Source: Dyella sp. OK004 (GTDB taxonomy: Bacteria; Pseudomonadota; Gammaproteobacteria; Xanthomonadales; Rhodanobacteraceae). Taken from it: a stretch of DNA of 64,000 nt. The stretch spans positions 62,001 through 126,000 of the forward strand of contig NZ_FOZI01000006.1 in NCBI RefSeq assembly GCF_900114495.1, given 5' to 3'. Below, piece after piece: positions 16,066 to 23,789 of this stretch. The notes under the pieces are model-generated. The model was given only the letters and a program-made list of their open reading frames with translations, was not told where the DNA came from and did no database searches. Position 1 is the stretch's first letter. Each line of letters starts with the position of its first letter. Made by a program: the position numbers and the translations under genes.

Positions 16066-16884
16066 TCAGGGCTTCTCGCTGGTAAAGACGGCGAAGATGC
16101 CTGCGTAGGGCTTGACCATGAAGGTCGGCGCGCCGGCGTAGCCGTCGCCATCCACATAGAACTGCGAGATGGTGCCATCCAGATACAGCGCGTCGCGGCA
16201 GCCGAGTTCATCGCGGAACAGGCGGGCGAAGGTATGGAAATTCACTGGCGCCTCGCTCACCGCGAAGATCACTTTATGCGGTGTTTTGGCGCACACGCCG
16301 CTGCGCCATTTCAGGCTGGCGGAGTCGTCGACGAAGCGGTCGTTGACCTGGCCGTTGATTAACAGCATCGGCCCTGACTGGGTGGCCCATTGCGCAGCTT
16401 TTGCATCCGTCTTGAAGTCGGTGCTGGCGCGCACAGCCGCGGTGCCATCTGGATAAATCACGAAGACACCGTTGGGCTGGATCGAGAAATTACCCGCCGC
16501 CGGATTGCCACGCACCAGGTTCAGCGGCACCAGTGTCTTGCCGTGTTCCACATACAGGCCCAGCGGGGCGAACTGGCGGTCGTAGATACCCGCATTGGCG
16601 GCGAACAGCAGGCGCCGGTCGTGCGCAATGCCCCATTGGCGCAGGGTTTCAATGTCGCCATAGGGCTGGCCGCCCTCCGGGTCCTTCCAGTGCAGGCTCA
16701 GCGCCTCGCGGTCCAGGTCCACGCTGACCACCCGGAAAGTCTGGCTGTCGAACACCACATCATCGCTGTCCACCGCCTGCGCTTGGCGCGAGCAGCCGGC
16801 AAGGCCGCCCAGCAGGGCCAGGATTATGAGCCAGCACGGGAGCAGTCCGCGGCTAAGCGGGCGGTGGATGGCGAGGGCTGACAT
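16066..16884 (-). CDS. phosphodiester glycosidase family (DUF2233/NAGPA-like) lipoprotein
   Basis: A 272-residue protein of the family that includes mammalian uncovering enzyme and bacterial DUF2233. The N-terminus is a lipoprotein signal with lipobox LAGC, so it should be anchored in the envelope. Marks of the family are LLFAANAGIYD, PLGLYVEHG, FSIQPNGVFVI, TQSGPMLLINGQVN and LYLDGTISQFYV. The substrate is unknown. I chose ATG 16882-16884, which puts the signal at the right place. It may be cotranscribed with the acylase gene downstream, though the REP doublet between them may separate expression. Confidence 0.85.
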   Translation of the reverse strand: MSALAIHRPLSRGLLPCWLIILALLGGLAGCSRQAQAVDSDDVVFDSQTFRVVSVDLDREALSLHWKDPEGGQPYGDIETLRQWGIAHDRRLLFAANAGIYDRQFAPLGLYVEHGKTLVPLNLVRGNPAAGNFSIQPNGVFVIYPDGTAAVRASTDFKTDAKAAQWATQSGPMLLINGQVNDRFVDDSASLKWRSGVCAKTPHKVIFAVSEAPVNFHTFARLFRDELGCRDALYLDGTISQFYVDGDGYAGAPTFMVKPYAGIFAVFTSEKP

Positions 16885-16984
16885 AAGCCGATGGTCGCCG
16901 GCCGGGTGCGATACGCGCAAGCCCGGTCGGCTGCGTCATTCAGTCCCAATGCGTAAACTGCTGTTTTTCGTTGCGCACCAGACC

Positions 16985-17473
16985 ATGCCTTACACCCCCA
17001 TTGTCGCCACGCTGGGCTATGTGCTCTCGCCAGATCGCCGCCAGGTACTGATGATCCACCGCAATGCGCGCCAGGACGATCTGCACCTTGGCAAATACAA
17101 CGGTCTCGGCGGCAAGATGGAGCCGGGCGAGGACATCGCCGCTTGCATGCACCGCGAAATTCATGAAGAGGCGGGCATCCACTGCGAGTCCATGCAACTG
17201 CGCGGCACGCTCAACTGGCCCGGCTTTGGCAAGCACGGTGAGGATTGGCTCGGCTTCATCTTCATCATCGACCGCTATAGCGGCGAGCCGCACGCCGGCA
17301 ACCACGAAGGCACGCTGGAATGGGTGGATGTGGATCGCCTGATGGAGCTGCCGATGTGGGAGGGCGATCGCCATTTCCTGCCTCTGGTATTCGATGGCGA
17401 CCCGCGTCCGTTCCACGGCGTCATGCCTTACAAGGACGGCCGCATGCAGTCCTGGTCCTATACGCGGCTATGA
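16985..17473 (+). CDS. NUDIX hydrolase, MutT/8-oxo-dGTP diphosphatase type
   Basis: A 162-residue NUDIX enzyme starting at ATG 16985 (MPYTPIVATLGYVL). The NUDIX box is intact: GLGGKMEPGEDIAACMHREI then HEEAGI, fitting GX5EX7REUXEEXGU. The Lys/Asn pair HLGKYNGLGG and the C-terminal WEGDRHFLPL resemble oxidised purine nucleotide diphosphatases such as MTH1. It probably hydrolyses nucleotide di- or triphosphates in the cytosol. Its TGA overlaps the ATG of a second NUDIX gene, indicating translational coupling. Confidence 0.88.
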   Translation: MPYTPIVATLGYVLSPDRRQVLMIHRNARQDDLHLGKYNGLGGKMEPGEDIAACMHREIHEEAGIHCESMQLRGTLNWPGFGKHGEDWLGFIFIIDRYSGEPHAGNHEGTLEWVDVDRLMELPMWEGDRHFLPLVFDGDPRPFHGVMPYKDGRMQSWSYTRL

Positions 17474-17880
17474 GCGACGGTCTGGCGCTGCGGCGTATCG
17501 ACATCGTCGCAGCGGTGATCCGCGACGACGAAGGCCGTGTGCTGTTGGTGCGCAAGCGCGGTGCGGCCGTATTCCAGCAGCCCGGTGGCAAGCGCGATGC
17601 GGGCGATCGCGACGATCTGCACACTCTGGCTCGTGAGCTGCAGGAAGAGCTGGGCTGCATCATGCAGCGCGACGGTGCCCGTTTGCTCGGCCGTTTCAGC
17701 GCGCCGGCAGCGAACGAGCCAGGCTGCACGGTCGAAGCGGTGATTTACGAAGTGAAAGCCGATGGCTCATTTGAAGCGCGGGCCGAGATCGAATCGCTGT
17801 GCTGGATCGATCCTGCGCAGCCGGGTGAACTGCCCATCGCACGGCTTAGCCGGGAGCAGCTATTGCCTTTGCTGGTTTGA
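17470..17880 (+). CDS. NUDIX hydrolase, small (second of a coupled pair)
   Basis: A 136-residue NUDIX protein with FQQPGGKRDAGDRDDLHTLA then RELQEELGC, a NUDIX box whose first half is slightly longer than canonical (GGKRDAGDRDDLHTLARELQEELG). The start overlaps the preceding NUDIX stop (ATGA). The substrate is unknown; with its neighbour it may clean up damaged nucleotides. The two paralogues are clearly different in sequence, so this is not a recent duplication. Confidence 0.85.
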   Translation: MSDGLALRRIDIVAAVIRDDEGRVLLVRKRGAAVFQQPGGKRDAGDRDDLHTLARELQEELGCIMQRDGARLLGRFSAPAANEPGCTVEAVIYEVKADGSFEARAEIESLCWIDPAQPGELPIARLSREQLLPLLV

Positions 17881-17907
17881 CTCGGCACCGACGGCGCTTG
17901 AGGTCGT

Positions 17908-17932
17908 AGTTGCCCACAGAGTGGGCTCCTGT
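17908..17932 (-). repeat. single REP-like unit
   Basis: Minus strand reads CAGGAGCCCACTCTGTGGGC, with GCCCAC/GTGGGC as a 6-bp stem and a 3-base loop (17912-17926). It follows the same design as the REP doublet at 15973 (GTAGGAGCxCACxxTGTGxGC), with compensating changes in the stem. It lies between converging genes and may act as a weak transcription stop. Confidence 0.5.
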
Positions 17933-17933
17933 A

Positions 17934-19148
17934 TCAAGGGACCCGGCGTAGCGCTATGACAGCGTTAAGTCCACCGAAAGCAAACGAGTTGCTGATGGCC
18001 GCATGCACCGGCATCCGACGGGCTTCGTGAGGCACGTAGTCCAGATCGCAGGCCGGATCGGGGCCGAGATAGCCCAGCGTTGGCGGCACGATGCCGTCGC
18101 GCAGCGCGCCGATCACGGCAATCAATTCAAGAGCGCCGGCAGCGCCCAGGGCGTGACCGTGCATAGGCTTGGTGGAGGAGATCGCCAGTGCACGTGCATG
18201 CTCGCCGAACACCCGGTGGATCGCCCGCGTCTCGGTGCTGTCGTTGGCAATGGTGCCGGTGCCGTGCGCATTGATGTAGTCGACTTCGGAGGGCGACATC
18301 TCGCTGTCGCGCAACGCATTGACAATGGCGGTGGCCGCGCCCAGTTCGGACGGTGCAGCGATGTCGCCCGCGTCCGAACTCATGCCGGTACCGGTCAGCT
18401 CGGCCAGGATGTTGGCGCCGCGCGCCTGCGCCTGCTCCAGCGTTTCCAGCACGAACATGCCGGCGCCTTCGCCCAGCACGATGCCGCGGCGACCGCTGCT
18501 GAAGGGGCGGCAGGTATCCGGCGCCAGCACGCGCATAGCTTCCCACGCGCGCAAGGTGCCGAGCGTGATGCAGGCCTCGGTGCCGCCAACCACGGCCGCG
18601 TCCACCAGGCCGGCGCGGATCATCATCGCTGCCTGCGCGAACGCATGGTTGGATGAAGAGCAAGCGCTGGCCAGCGCGAAGGCCGGACCGGTGATGCCAT
18701 GCACCATGCTGATCTGGCTCGCCGGCGCGTTCATCATCATGCGAATGATGCCGAGCGGATGGAAACGCCCGGAGTGCTCGCCATAAAGCTTCTCGTACTG
18801 GTCGTCGCGTGTCGTCTCGCCACCCACACCCGTACCCACCACCACCGCCGTGCGCGACGCGCGCTCACCCTCGAACGTCAGGCCGGATTGGCGGATCGCC
18901 TCGCGGGCCGCGACCAGCGCGTACTGACTCACCGGGTCGAGCTGGTTGAGCCGCGACTCGTCGAAGTAGTTGGACGGGTCGAAGTCGTTGACCTCGGCCG
19001 CGATACCGCCGTTGCGCAACTGGCCCGGCAGGATGTGATGGATCGGGCCGATACCGCTGCGGCCCTCGGTCATGGCCTTCCAGGTGGAGGGCGCATCGTG
19101 TCCGAGCGCGCAGATGGCGCCCATGCCGGTGATGACGAGACGGCGCAT
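17934..19148 (-). CDS. beta-ketoacyl-ACP synthase (FabF/FabB-like)
   Basis: A 404-residue condensing enzyme that extends an acyl chain on ACP. The triad is intact: Cys163 in ASACSSSNHA, His295 in NAHGTGT and His332 in KPMHGHALGAAG, with Lys327; the late SNSFAFGGLNA loop is present. The length is FabF/FabB-like. It follows an acyl carrier protein gene by 5 bases, and no fabD, fabG or fabZ is nearby, so it is probably not the housekeeping copy but part of a dedicated acyl-chain pathway with the neighbouring 19.7-24.7 kb genes. The exact chain-length role is unknown. Confidence 0.92.
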   Translation of the reverse strand: MRRLVITGMGAICALGHDAPSTWKAMTEGRSGIGPIHHILPGQLRNGGIAAEVNDFDPSNYFDESRLNQLDPVSQYALVAAREAIRQSGLTFEGERASRTAVVVGTGVGGETTRDDQYEKLYGEHSGRFHPLGIIRMMMNAPASQISMVHGITGPAFALASACSSSNHAFAQAAMMIRAGLVDAAVVGGTEACITLGTLRAWEAMRVLAPDTCRPFSSGRRGIVLGEGAGMFVLETLEQAQARGANILAELTGTGMSSDAGDIAAPSELGAATAIVNALRDSEMSPSEVDYINAHGTGTIANDSTETRAIHRVFGEHARALAISSTKPMHGHALGAAGALELIAVIGALRDGIVPPTLGYLGPDPACDLDYVPHEARRMPVHAAISNSFAFGGLNAVIALRRVP

Positions 19149-19153
19149 GTGAC

Positions 19154-19408
19154 TTATTCGGTGCTCTTTTTCGTGGCGATCTGGCGCTCGACGGCGGCGA
19201 CCAGCTGGCCCACGGTGCCGTTGTCGAAATCGGCATCTTCATTGGGCAGTTGGATGTCGAAGTGTTCCTCGATATCGAAGATCACCTCGATGGCGTCCAG
19301 CGAGGCGACACCCAGCTCCTTGAGCGTGGACTCGGGCTTGATGGTGTCGATGTCGATCTTCGCCTGTTTGGCGATGATCTCGAAGGTTTCCTGCTGTACG
19401 TTGCTCAT
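19154..19408 (-). CDS. acyl carrier protein (specialised)
   Basis: An 84-residue acidic four-helix ACP. The phosphopantetheine Ser is Ser36 in ELGVASLDAIEVIFDIE; the usual DSL is ASL here, so the conserved Asp before Ser is lost while the Leu and following acidic residue remain. The start ATG 19406-19408 gives the standard length. It lies 5 bases upstream of the ketoacyl synthase, forming a two-gene unit apart from any fab cluster. This points to a dedicated ACP rather than AcpP. Confidence 0.9.
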   Translation of the reverse strand: MSNVQQETFEIIAKQAKIDIDTIKPESTLKELGVASLDAIEVIFDIEEHFDIQLPNEDADFDNGTVGQLVAAVERQIATKKSTE

Positions 19409-19705
19409 GTTTGTTGTCCTGGATTCCATGGCGCCAAAAGTGAGGGTGCCGGCCCGGGGCCGATCATTTCAAGCCTGACGAAGTGTCGCCGCCTTGTCCA
19501 GAAATGCCGACGCTTGGGTGGGGTCCGGCGGGCATCCTGCATCGGTTGCCTTTCGTGAATCTTATGGGGGCGTTGCAGGGGGGGGGCGCCCTTCTGCCAT
19601 GCGGGCTCATTCCTCCGGCCCGCATCGCCGCATAGAAACCCTGGCCCCCAAGGTCAAAAGCGAAGAAGCAGGAGCCGCCGGCACTGCTTTTACCCGTTGG
19701 GTCGT

Positions 19706-20803
19706 ATGCTATGCGCTTACGCTTGGCGGAATCCCTTTGTGCGGTATCTCAATCAGCTCGAACCGGATGCGCTAGTCGCCGGGTTTGTCGAGCATCCCCC
19801 CATCGGTTTTCAAGTGCTGGAGGCGGCGGGGACGCCAGCCTTTGTGGCGTCGTTCGATCTGCTTACAACGGCGGATGCCGAGGTGCGGCAGCGGGTGATG
19901 CAGGCGCCGGGTTATCGATGGTGGGGGCGGCTGCTGCGCTGGCGCACCGCGTTTGTGGGAACCACGGTGTCGGAGTACGCGCTGTTTCCTCGCGCGGCCG
20001 ACGCGACCGGTTTGCCGGGTCAGTTGCGTGCCCGCCTCGGCCGTGGGCAGCGCCTGATGATCGTAAAGGACATTCCGCAGGATTCGCCGCTGTGCGATGC
20101 CTCCAGTCGCGACTGGTCCGCACGTTTCGCTGCGGCCTGTCAGGCCGAAGGGTTTGTATTGCTGGAAGGGCAGGCGTTGGCATATGTGCCGATCGATTTC
20201 GCCAGCGAGGATGAATACCTCGCCCGGTTGTCATCGGGGCGGCGCAAGGATATTCGCCGCAAGTTGCGCAAGCGCGACGACGTAGAAGTGGAGGCCGTGG
20301 CCTGCGGCGACGCACGTTTCGCGAACGATGCGATGGTGGATACGTACTACCGTCTTTACGAGAACGTGTATGCGCAGAGCGAAATCCATTTCGACAAGCT
20401 CAGCCGCGATTTCTTTGCCGCGGTGCTTCGCGATGCCAGCCATGGAGGCGTCGCGTTCATCTATCACCACCAGGGTGAGATGATCGGCTGGAACCTGTGC
20501 TTCGTGGTTGATGGCAAGCTGATCGACAAATACGTGGGTTTTGTCTATCCGCAAGCACGCGAGCACAACCTGTATTTTACCAGCTGGTTCCATAATCTGG
20601 CCTGGGCACGCGACCAGGGGCTGACGCACTATGTGGCCGGTTGGACCGATCCCGAAATCAAGTCCTATCTCGGCGCGAGTTTTACCCTGACCCGGCACGC
20701 GATCTATTTGCGCAATCCGTTGTTGCGCATGTTGGCACGGCGGCTGGGGCGTTTCTTTGAAAGTGACAGTCAATGGGCGAAGCAGGGCAATGCGCAAACG
20801 TGA
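19706..20803 (+). CDS. GNAT/FemAB-like acyltransferase
   Basis: A 365-residue protein with a C-terminal GNAT-fold domain of the Acetyltransf_6/FemAB-like type: RRKDIRRKLRKRDDVEVE, a long helix, FIYHHQGEMIGWNLCFVVDG, then KYVGFVYPQAREHNLYFTSW and GWTDPEIKSYLGA. Such enzymes use acyl-CoA, acyl-ACP or aminoacyl-tRNA to acylate amines. The N-terminal 150 residues are family-specific. The start is uncertain: ATG 19706 is used, TTG 19697 and GTG 19739 are possible and no ribosome site is clear. It overlaps the arginase-fold gene by 14 bases, so the two products are likely made together. Confidence 0.75.
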   Translation: MLCAYAWRNPFVRYLNQLEPDALVAGFVEHPPIGFQVLEAAGTPAFVASFDLLTTADAEVRQRVMQAPGYRWWGRLLRWRTAFVGTTVSEYALFPRAADATGLPGQLRARLGRGQRLMIVKDIPQDSPLCDASSRDWSARFAAACQAEGFVLLEGQALAYVPIDFASEDEYLARLSSGRRKDIRRKLRKRDDVEVEAVACGDARFANDAMVDTYYRLYENVYAQSEIHFDKLSRDFFAAVLRDASHGGVAFIYHHQGEMIGWNLCFVVDGKLIDKYVGFVYPQAREHNLYFTSWFHNLAWARDQGLTHYVAGWTDPEIKSYLGASFTLTRHAIYLRNPLLRMLARRLGRFFESDSQWAKQGNAQT

Positions 20804-21665
20804 TCCGCTGATTCTGGATTTCGACGGCTCGGTCGGCGAGATCCCCGGTGCCACGACCCTGCCGCTGGTCGACTGGCAGGAGGCGATCCGCTTTGGCTGC
20901 ACCTTGCGCACCTTCGAACGCTTGCGTCGCCATCTCGACGCGAGTGCACCCGCTGACTACGGCACGGTGCTGATGGGGTCGGGCGACTATCACCACCTGA
21001 CCTGGCCGTTGGTGGAGCGACAGCGTGCGCGTGGACCGTTCCAGCTGGTGGTGTTCGACAACCATCCGGACAACATGCGTTTCCCGTGGGGTATCCATTG
21101 CGGGTCATGGGTGCGCAAAGTGGCCATGCTGCCTTACGTCAGCCACGTGCATGTGGTTGGCATTACGTCGGGTGATATCGGTGCCAAGCACGCCTGGGAG
21201 AACTACCTGCAGCCATTGCGCGCGGGCAAGCTGAGCTACTGGTGCATGGACGTGGATGTTGGTTGGGCCGCGCGGCTGGGTCTGACGCATGCATTCCATC
21301 GTTTCGACGATCCCGATGCGCTGACCTGTGCCTTCATCCAGCAGTTGCGCCGTGCGCCGCAGGCTACGTATCTGTCGATCGACAAAGACGCTTTCAGCAT
21401 CGACACCGCGCGTACCAACTGGGACCAGGGGCGCATCGAAGAGCATCACGCGATGACCATCATCGAGGCACTGCGCGGCCGCATTGTCGCCAGCGACATC
21501 AATGGCGAAGTCTCGGCTTACACCTATCGCACCTGGTGGAAGCGCCTGCTCAGCGGCATGGATGGCCAGGAGCCGATCCCGCAAAGCGAGCTGGATGCGT
21601 GGCAGATGCAGCAGCGTGCGTTGAATACGCGGCTGCTGGCTGCCATTGCGGAAAGCAGCGTTTGA
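20790..21665 (+). CDS. arginase/ureohydrolase-fold protein
   Basis: A 291-residue protein with the metal-binding pattern of the arginase superfamily: MGSGDYHHLTWPL (Asp66, His68), LVVFDNHPDN (Asp90, His92, Asp94) and LSIDKDAFSID (Asp198, Asp200). The set matches the two-manganese site of ureohydrolases in a divergent form, so metal-dependent C-N hydrolysis is plausible, but the substrate is unknown and classic arginase substrate-loop sequences are absent. I chose ATG 20790 (MRKRDPLILDFDG). It overlaps the upstream acyltransferase gene and converges on the aminotransferase operon. Confidence 0.75.
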   Translation: MRKRDPLILDFDGSVGEIPGATTLPLVDWQEAIRFGCTLRTFERLRRHLDASAPADYGTVLMGSGDYHHLTWPLVERQRARGPFQLVVFDNHPDNMRFPWGIHCGSWVRKVAMLPYVSHVHVVGITSGDIGAKHAWENYLQPLRAGKLSYWCMDVDVGWAARLGLTHAFHRFDDPDALTCAFIQQLRRAPQATYLSIDKDAFSIDTARTNWDQGRIEEHHAMTIIEALRGRIVASDINGEVSAYTYRTWWKRLLSGMDGQEPIPQSELDAWQMQQRALNTRLLAAIAESSV

Positions 21666-21753
21666 CGCATGGCGAGCGGCGTAGCCCGCCTGCGTTCAAC
21701 AGTACGCGGAGAAAGCTGCGGTCTGCCGTTGCGTGAAGATCAAGCGCGGGAGG

Positions 21754-22959
21754 TCAGGTAGTCGTTAGTGCGCGTTCAAGCCTGCCGCAGATGGTCTCGA
21801 ATTCGTCATCGCGCAACCACGGGCTGTTGGTGATGGTGAGCGAACGCGCGGCGAAGTCGCGGGCGTTGGGCAGGTCAGCGTCGGGCACGATGTCGCACAG
21901 ATAGCCGTAGTCGGGCAGGGCGTGAATAAACAGGCGGCTGACGCCGAGGCCCGAAGTCCATAGCGTCTGTAGCGCCGCTTCGCGTGCTTTCTCGCTGGGC
22001 AAGGTAAGCAGCAGGAAGGGCCACACTCCCCGCGTGTTTTCGGCATCGCCGAACACCGTCACGCCCGGTAACTCACGCAGCTTTGCGATACGCCGTATGG
22101 CTTGCTGACGCGTGGTATCGATGAAGGCTGGCAAGCGCGCAAGGGCATGCGTGCCGACGGTCTGGCGCCAGCTGCCCAGTGGATGCAGCGGAATGTCTGG
22201 GCCGAAATCGTCGCCGACAGCCGCCACGGGGTCGCCTTCCGCCAGCGCTTTGCGCAGCGGATCCCCATAGGCCAGTGCAAGCAGGGACGGGCGATAGACC
22301 ACGGCGTAGCCGATCAGCTCCAGCGCACGTTGCAGGCTCATGCGCCAACTGGGACGAATGACTTCCGCGCGGCTGCGTGCAAAAGCATCGCGCAGCACCG
22401 TATCGCGCGCGATCAGTACGCCGCCTTCATACAGGGTCAGCCCCTTGCCTACGGCCAGACTGAAGAAGCTGGCGTCACCGAGCAGGCCGACGCTGTGGCC
22501 GCCCTGTTGCGCACCCAGTGCTTGTGCGGCGTCTTCGAGCACATAAGCGCCGCAGCCATGGGCCAGATCCACAGCGAGTTGCACGTCGGCTACGCGGCCA
22601 GCGAGATGCGTCGGCACGATGGCCAGCGTGTCGTTGCCGCAGAGTGTGGCGAGCTGTGTGGCGTCCATGTCGAAATGATTGGGCGCGAGATCGCAGAGCC
22701 GTGGCTTGAGGCCTGCGCGATGGATCGCCCACGCCACCAGTGGGCAGGTCCAGGCGGGCACGATCACTTCGTGGCGGTCCGGCTGCAGCCTGTGCATGGC
22801 GGTCAATGCCACCACCATCGCGGCGGTGCCAGAGCATTCCAGTTGCACCTGTGCCACACCGAGCCACGACGCCATGCGTTCGGCGAATGACGTACCGCCT
22901 GGCAGCAGATCGCGGAAGCGCAGCGGCAGGCCGGCAGTGGGCGGCAGCTCGCGGCGCAT
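21754..22959 (-). CDS. DegT/DnrJ/EryC1/StrS-family PLP aminotransferase
   Basis: A 401-residue PLP enzyme. LECSGTAAMVVAL (cofactor phosphate region), VPAWTCPLVAWAI, LEDAAQALGA (residues 142-150, with the PLP-ring Asp143) and the aldimine Lys172 in SLAVGKGLTLYEGG identify the sugar-aminotransferase family. Members usually put an amino group on a nucleotide sugar, as ArnB does; amino-acid-type substrates are also possible. It is last of a four-gene operon, 4 bases after the SMR-like protein gene, and starts at ATG 22957-22959. Confidence 0.88.
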   Translation of the reverse strand: MRRELPPTAGLPLRFRDLLPGGTSFAERMASWLGVAQVQLECSGTAAMVVALTAMHRLQPDRHEVIVPAWTCPLVAWAIHRAGLKPRLCDLAPNHFDMDATQLATLCGNDTLAIVPTHLAGRVADVQLAVDLAHGCGAYVLEDAAQALGAQQGGHSVGLLGDASFFSLAVGKGLTLYEGGVLIARDTVLRDAFARSRAEVIRPSWRMSLQRALELIGYAVVYRPSLLALAYGDPLRKALAEGDPVAAVGDDFGPDIPLHPLGSWRQTVGTHALARLPAFIDTTRQQAIRRIAKLRELPGVTVFGDAENTRGVWPFLLLTLPSEKAREAALQTLWTSGLGVSRLFIHALPDYGYLCDIVPDADLPNARDFAARSLTITNSPWLRDDEFETICGRLERALTTT

Positions 22960-22963
22960 GCGC

Positions 22964-23395
22964 TCAGTCTCCCGCGGCGACGCCCAACGCGCCCTTCGCT
23001 TCGGTAGGCGGATCGTTCTCGGGATGTGCGCCGGTTTCAGCGAACGCCAGACAGACGATGCCGGCGACGATCACCAGCGCGCCAATCACCCGCGACCAAG
23101 TCAGTGGCTCGTTGAACAGCCAGATCGAGAAGATCATCACGCTGACTACTTCCAGATGCGTCACCGCGAAAGCCGGACCGATCGGCGCGTGCTTGAGCAA
23201 CGTCATCCAGGTGAAGAAGTTGCCGATGTAGCCGATCACCGCAAGGTAGATCCACGGATGGCCGAACACGCGCACGATCCACGCCCAGTTCGCTTCTGGC
23301 GGAAACGCGTGGTTGCCGGCGTATTTGAAGCTCAGCTGCACTACGGTGTCGAACGCCACCAGGATCAGGAAGCCGAAGAAATAGAAACGCCCCAT
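22964..23395 (-). CDS. SMR/EamA half-transporter, subunit 1
   Basis: A 143-residue inner-membrane protein with four predicted helices (residues about 4-20, 40-62, 68-92 and 96-116) in the SMR/DMT pattern: YIAVIGY-like helix, ending IWLFNEPLTWSRVIGALVIVAGIVC, the classic last-helix motif. After the last helix is a 25-residue hydrophilic tail. It lies 19 bases after a second, related four-helix gene. Paired short DMT proteins such as ArnE/ArnF form heterodimeric flippases, so a lipid-linked substrate is likely. Start ATG 23393-23395. Confidence 0.8.
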   Translation of the reverse strand: MGRFYFFGFLILVAFDTVVQLSFKYAGNHAFPPEANWAWIVRVFGHPWIYLAVIGYIGNFFTWMTLLKHAPIGPAFAVTHLEVVSVMIFSIWLFNEPLTWSRVIGALVIVAGIVCLAFAETGAHPENDPPTEAKGALGVAAGD

Positions 23396-23414
23396 ACGAG
23401 CAGGCTTCGAGCGA

Positions 23415-23780
23415 TCAGCCTCCACCGGCCACCCCCACAATGGCAACGCCGGCGGTGACCAGCAGAATGCCGGTGACGCGCAGCGGGGTGAGTTTTTCGC
23501 GGAACAGAATGCGTCCCGCGATCATGATCACCACGATATTGATCGAGCCGAGCAGCACGCCTTCCGACAGGTCGACCAGCGATAGAAAGGCGATCCACAC
23601 CAGGAACTCGGCGACGTAGGAAACGATGCCCACCCACAACCACGGTCGCGACGCCATATAGCGCCAGCGCGCCAGGCCGTCACCCGCAGCCGGATCGCCG
23701 GCGGCAGCCTTGAAGGCGAGCTGGCCGACGGTATCGAGCGTGACGTTGAACAGCCACAGGAAGACAGCCAGGGGAGTCAC
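23415..23780 (-). CDS. SMR/EamA half-transporter, subunit 2
   Basis: A 121-residue four-helix membrane protein of the same superfamily as its downstream neighbour but diverged from it (MTPLAVFLWLFNVTLDTVGQ, VSYVAEFLVWIAFLSLVDLS, then REKLTPLRVTGILLVTAGVA). The shared pattern of Gln in helix 1 and the basic-Leu-Thr loop before helix 4 suggests the two are paralogous partners of a heterodimer. It is 9 bases after the hydrolase gene. A flippase or exporter role is inferred from the ArnE/F-like arrangement. Confidence 0.8.
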   Translation of the reverse strand: MTPLAVFLWLFNVTLDTVGQLAFKAAAGDPAAGDGLARWRYMASRPWLWVGIVSYVAEFLVWIAFLSLVDLSEGVLLGSINIVVIMIAGRILFREKLTPLRVTGILLVTAGVAIVGVAGGG

Positions 23781-23789
23781 GGAAACTCC

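Noticed and set aside
17934-19408. KS + ACP pair as an aryl polyene or xanthomonadin cluster
   Set aside because: Those clusters need many more genes (dehydratases, ketoreductases, adenylation enzyme, MMPL exporter); none are here.
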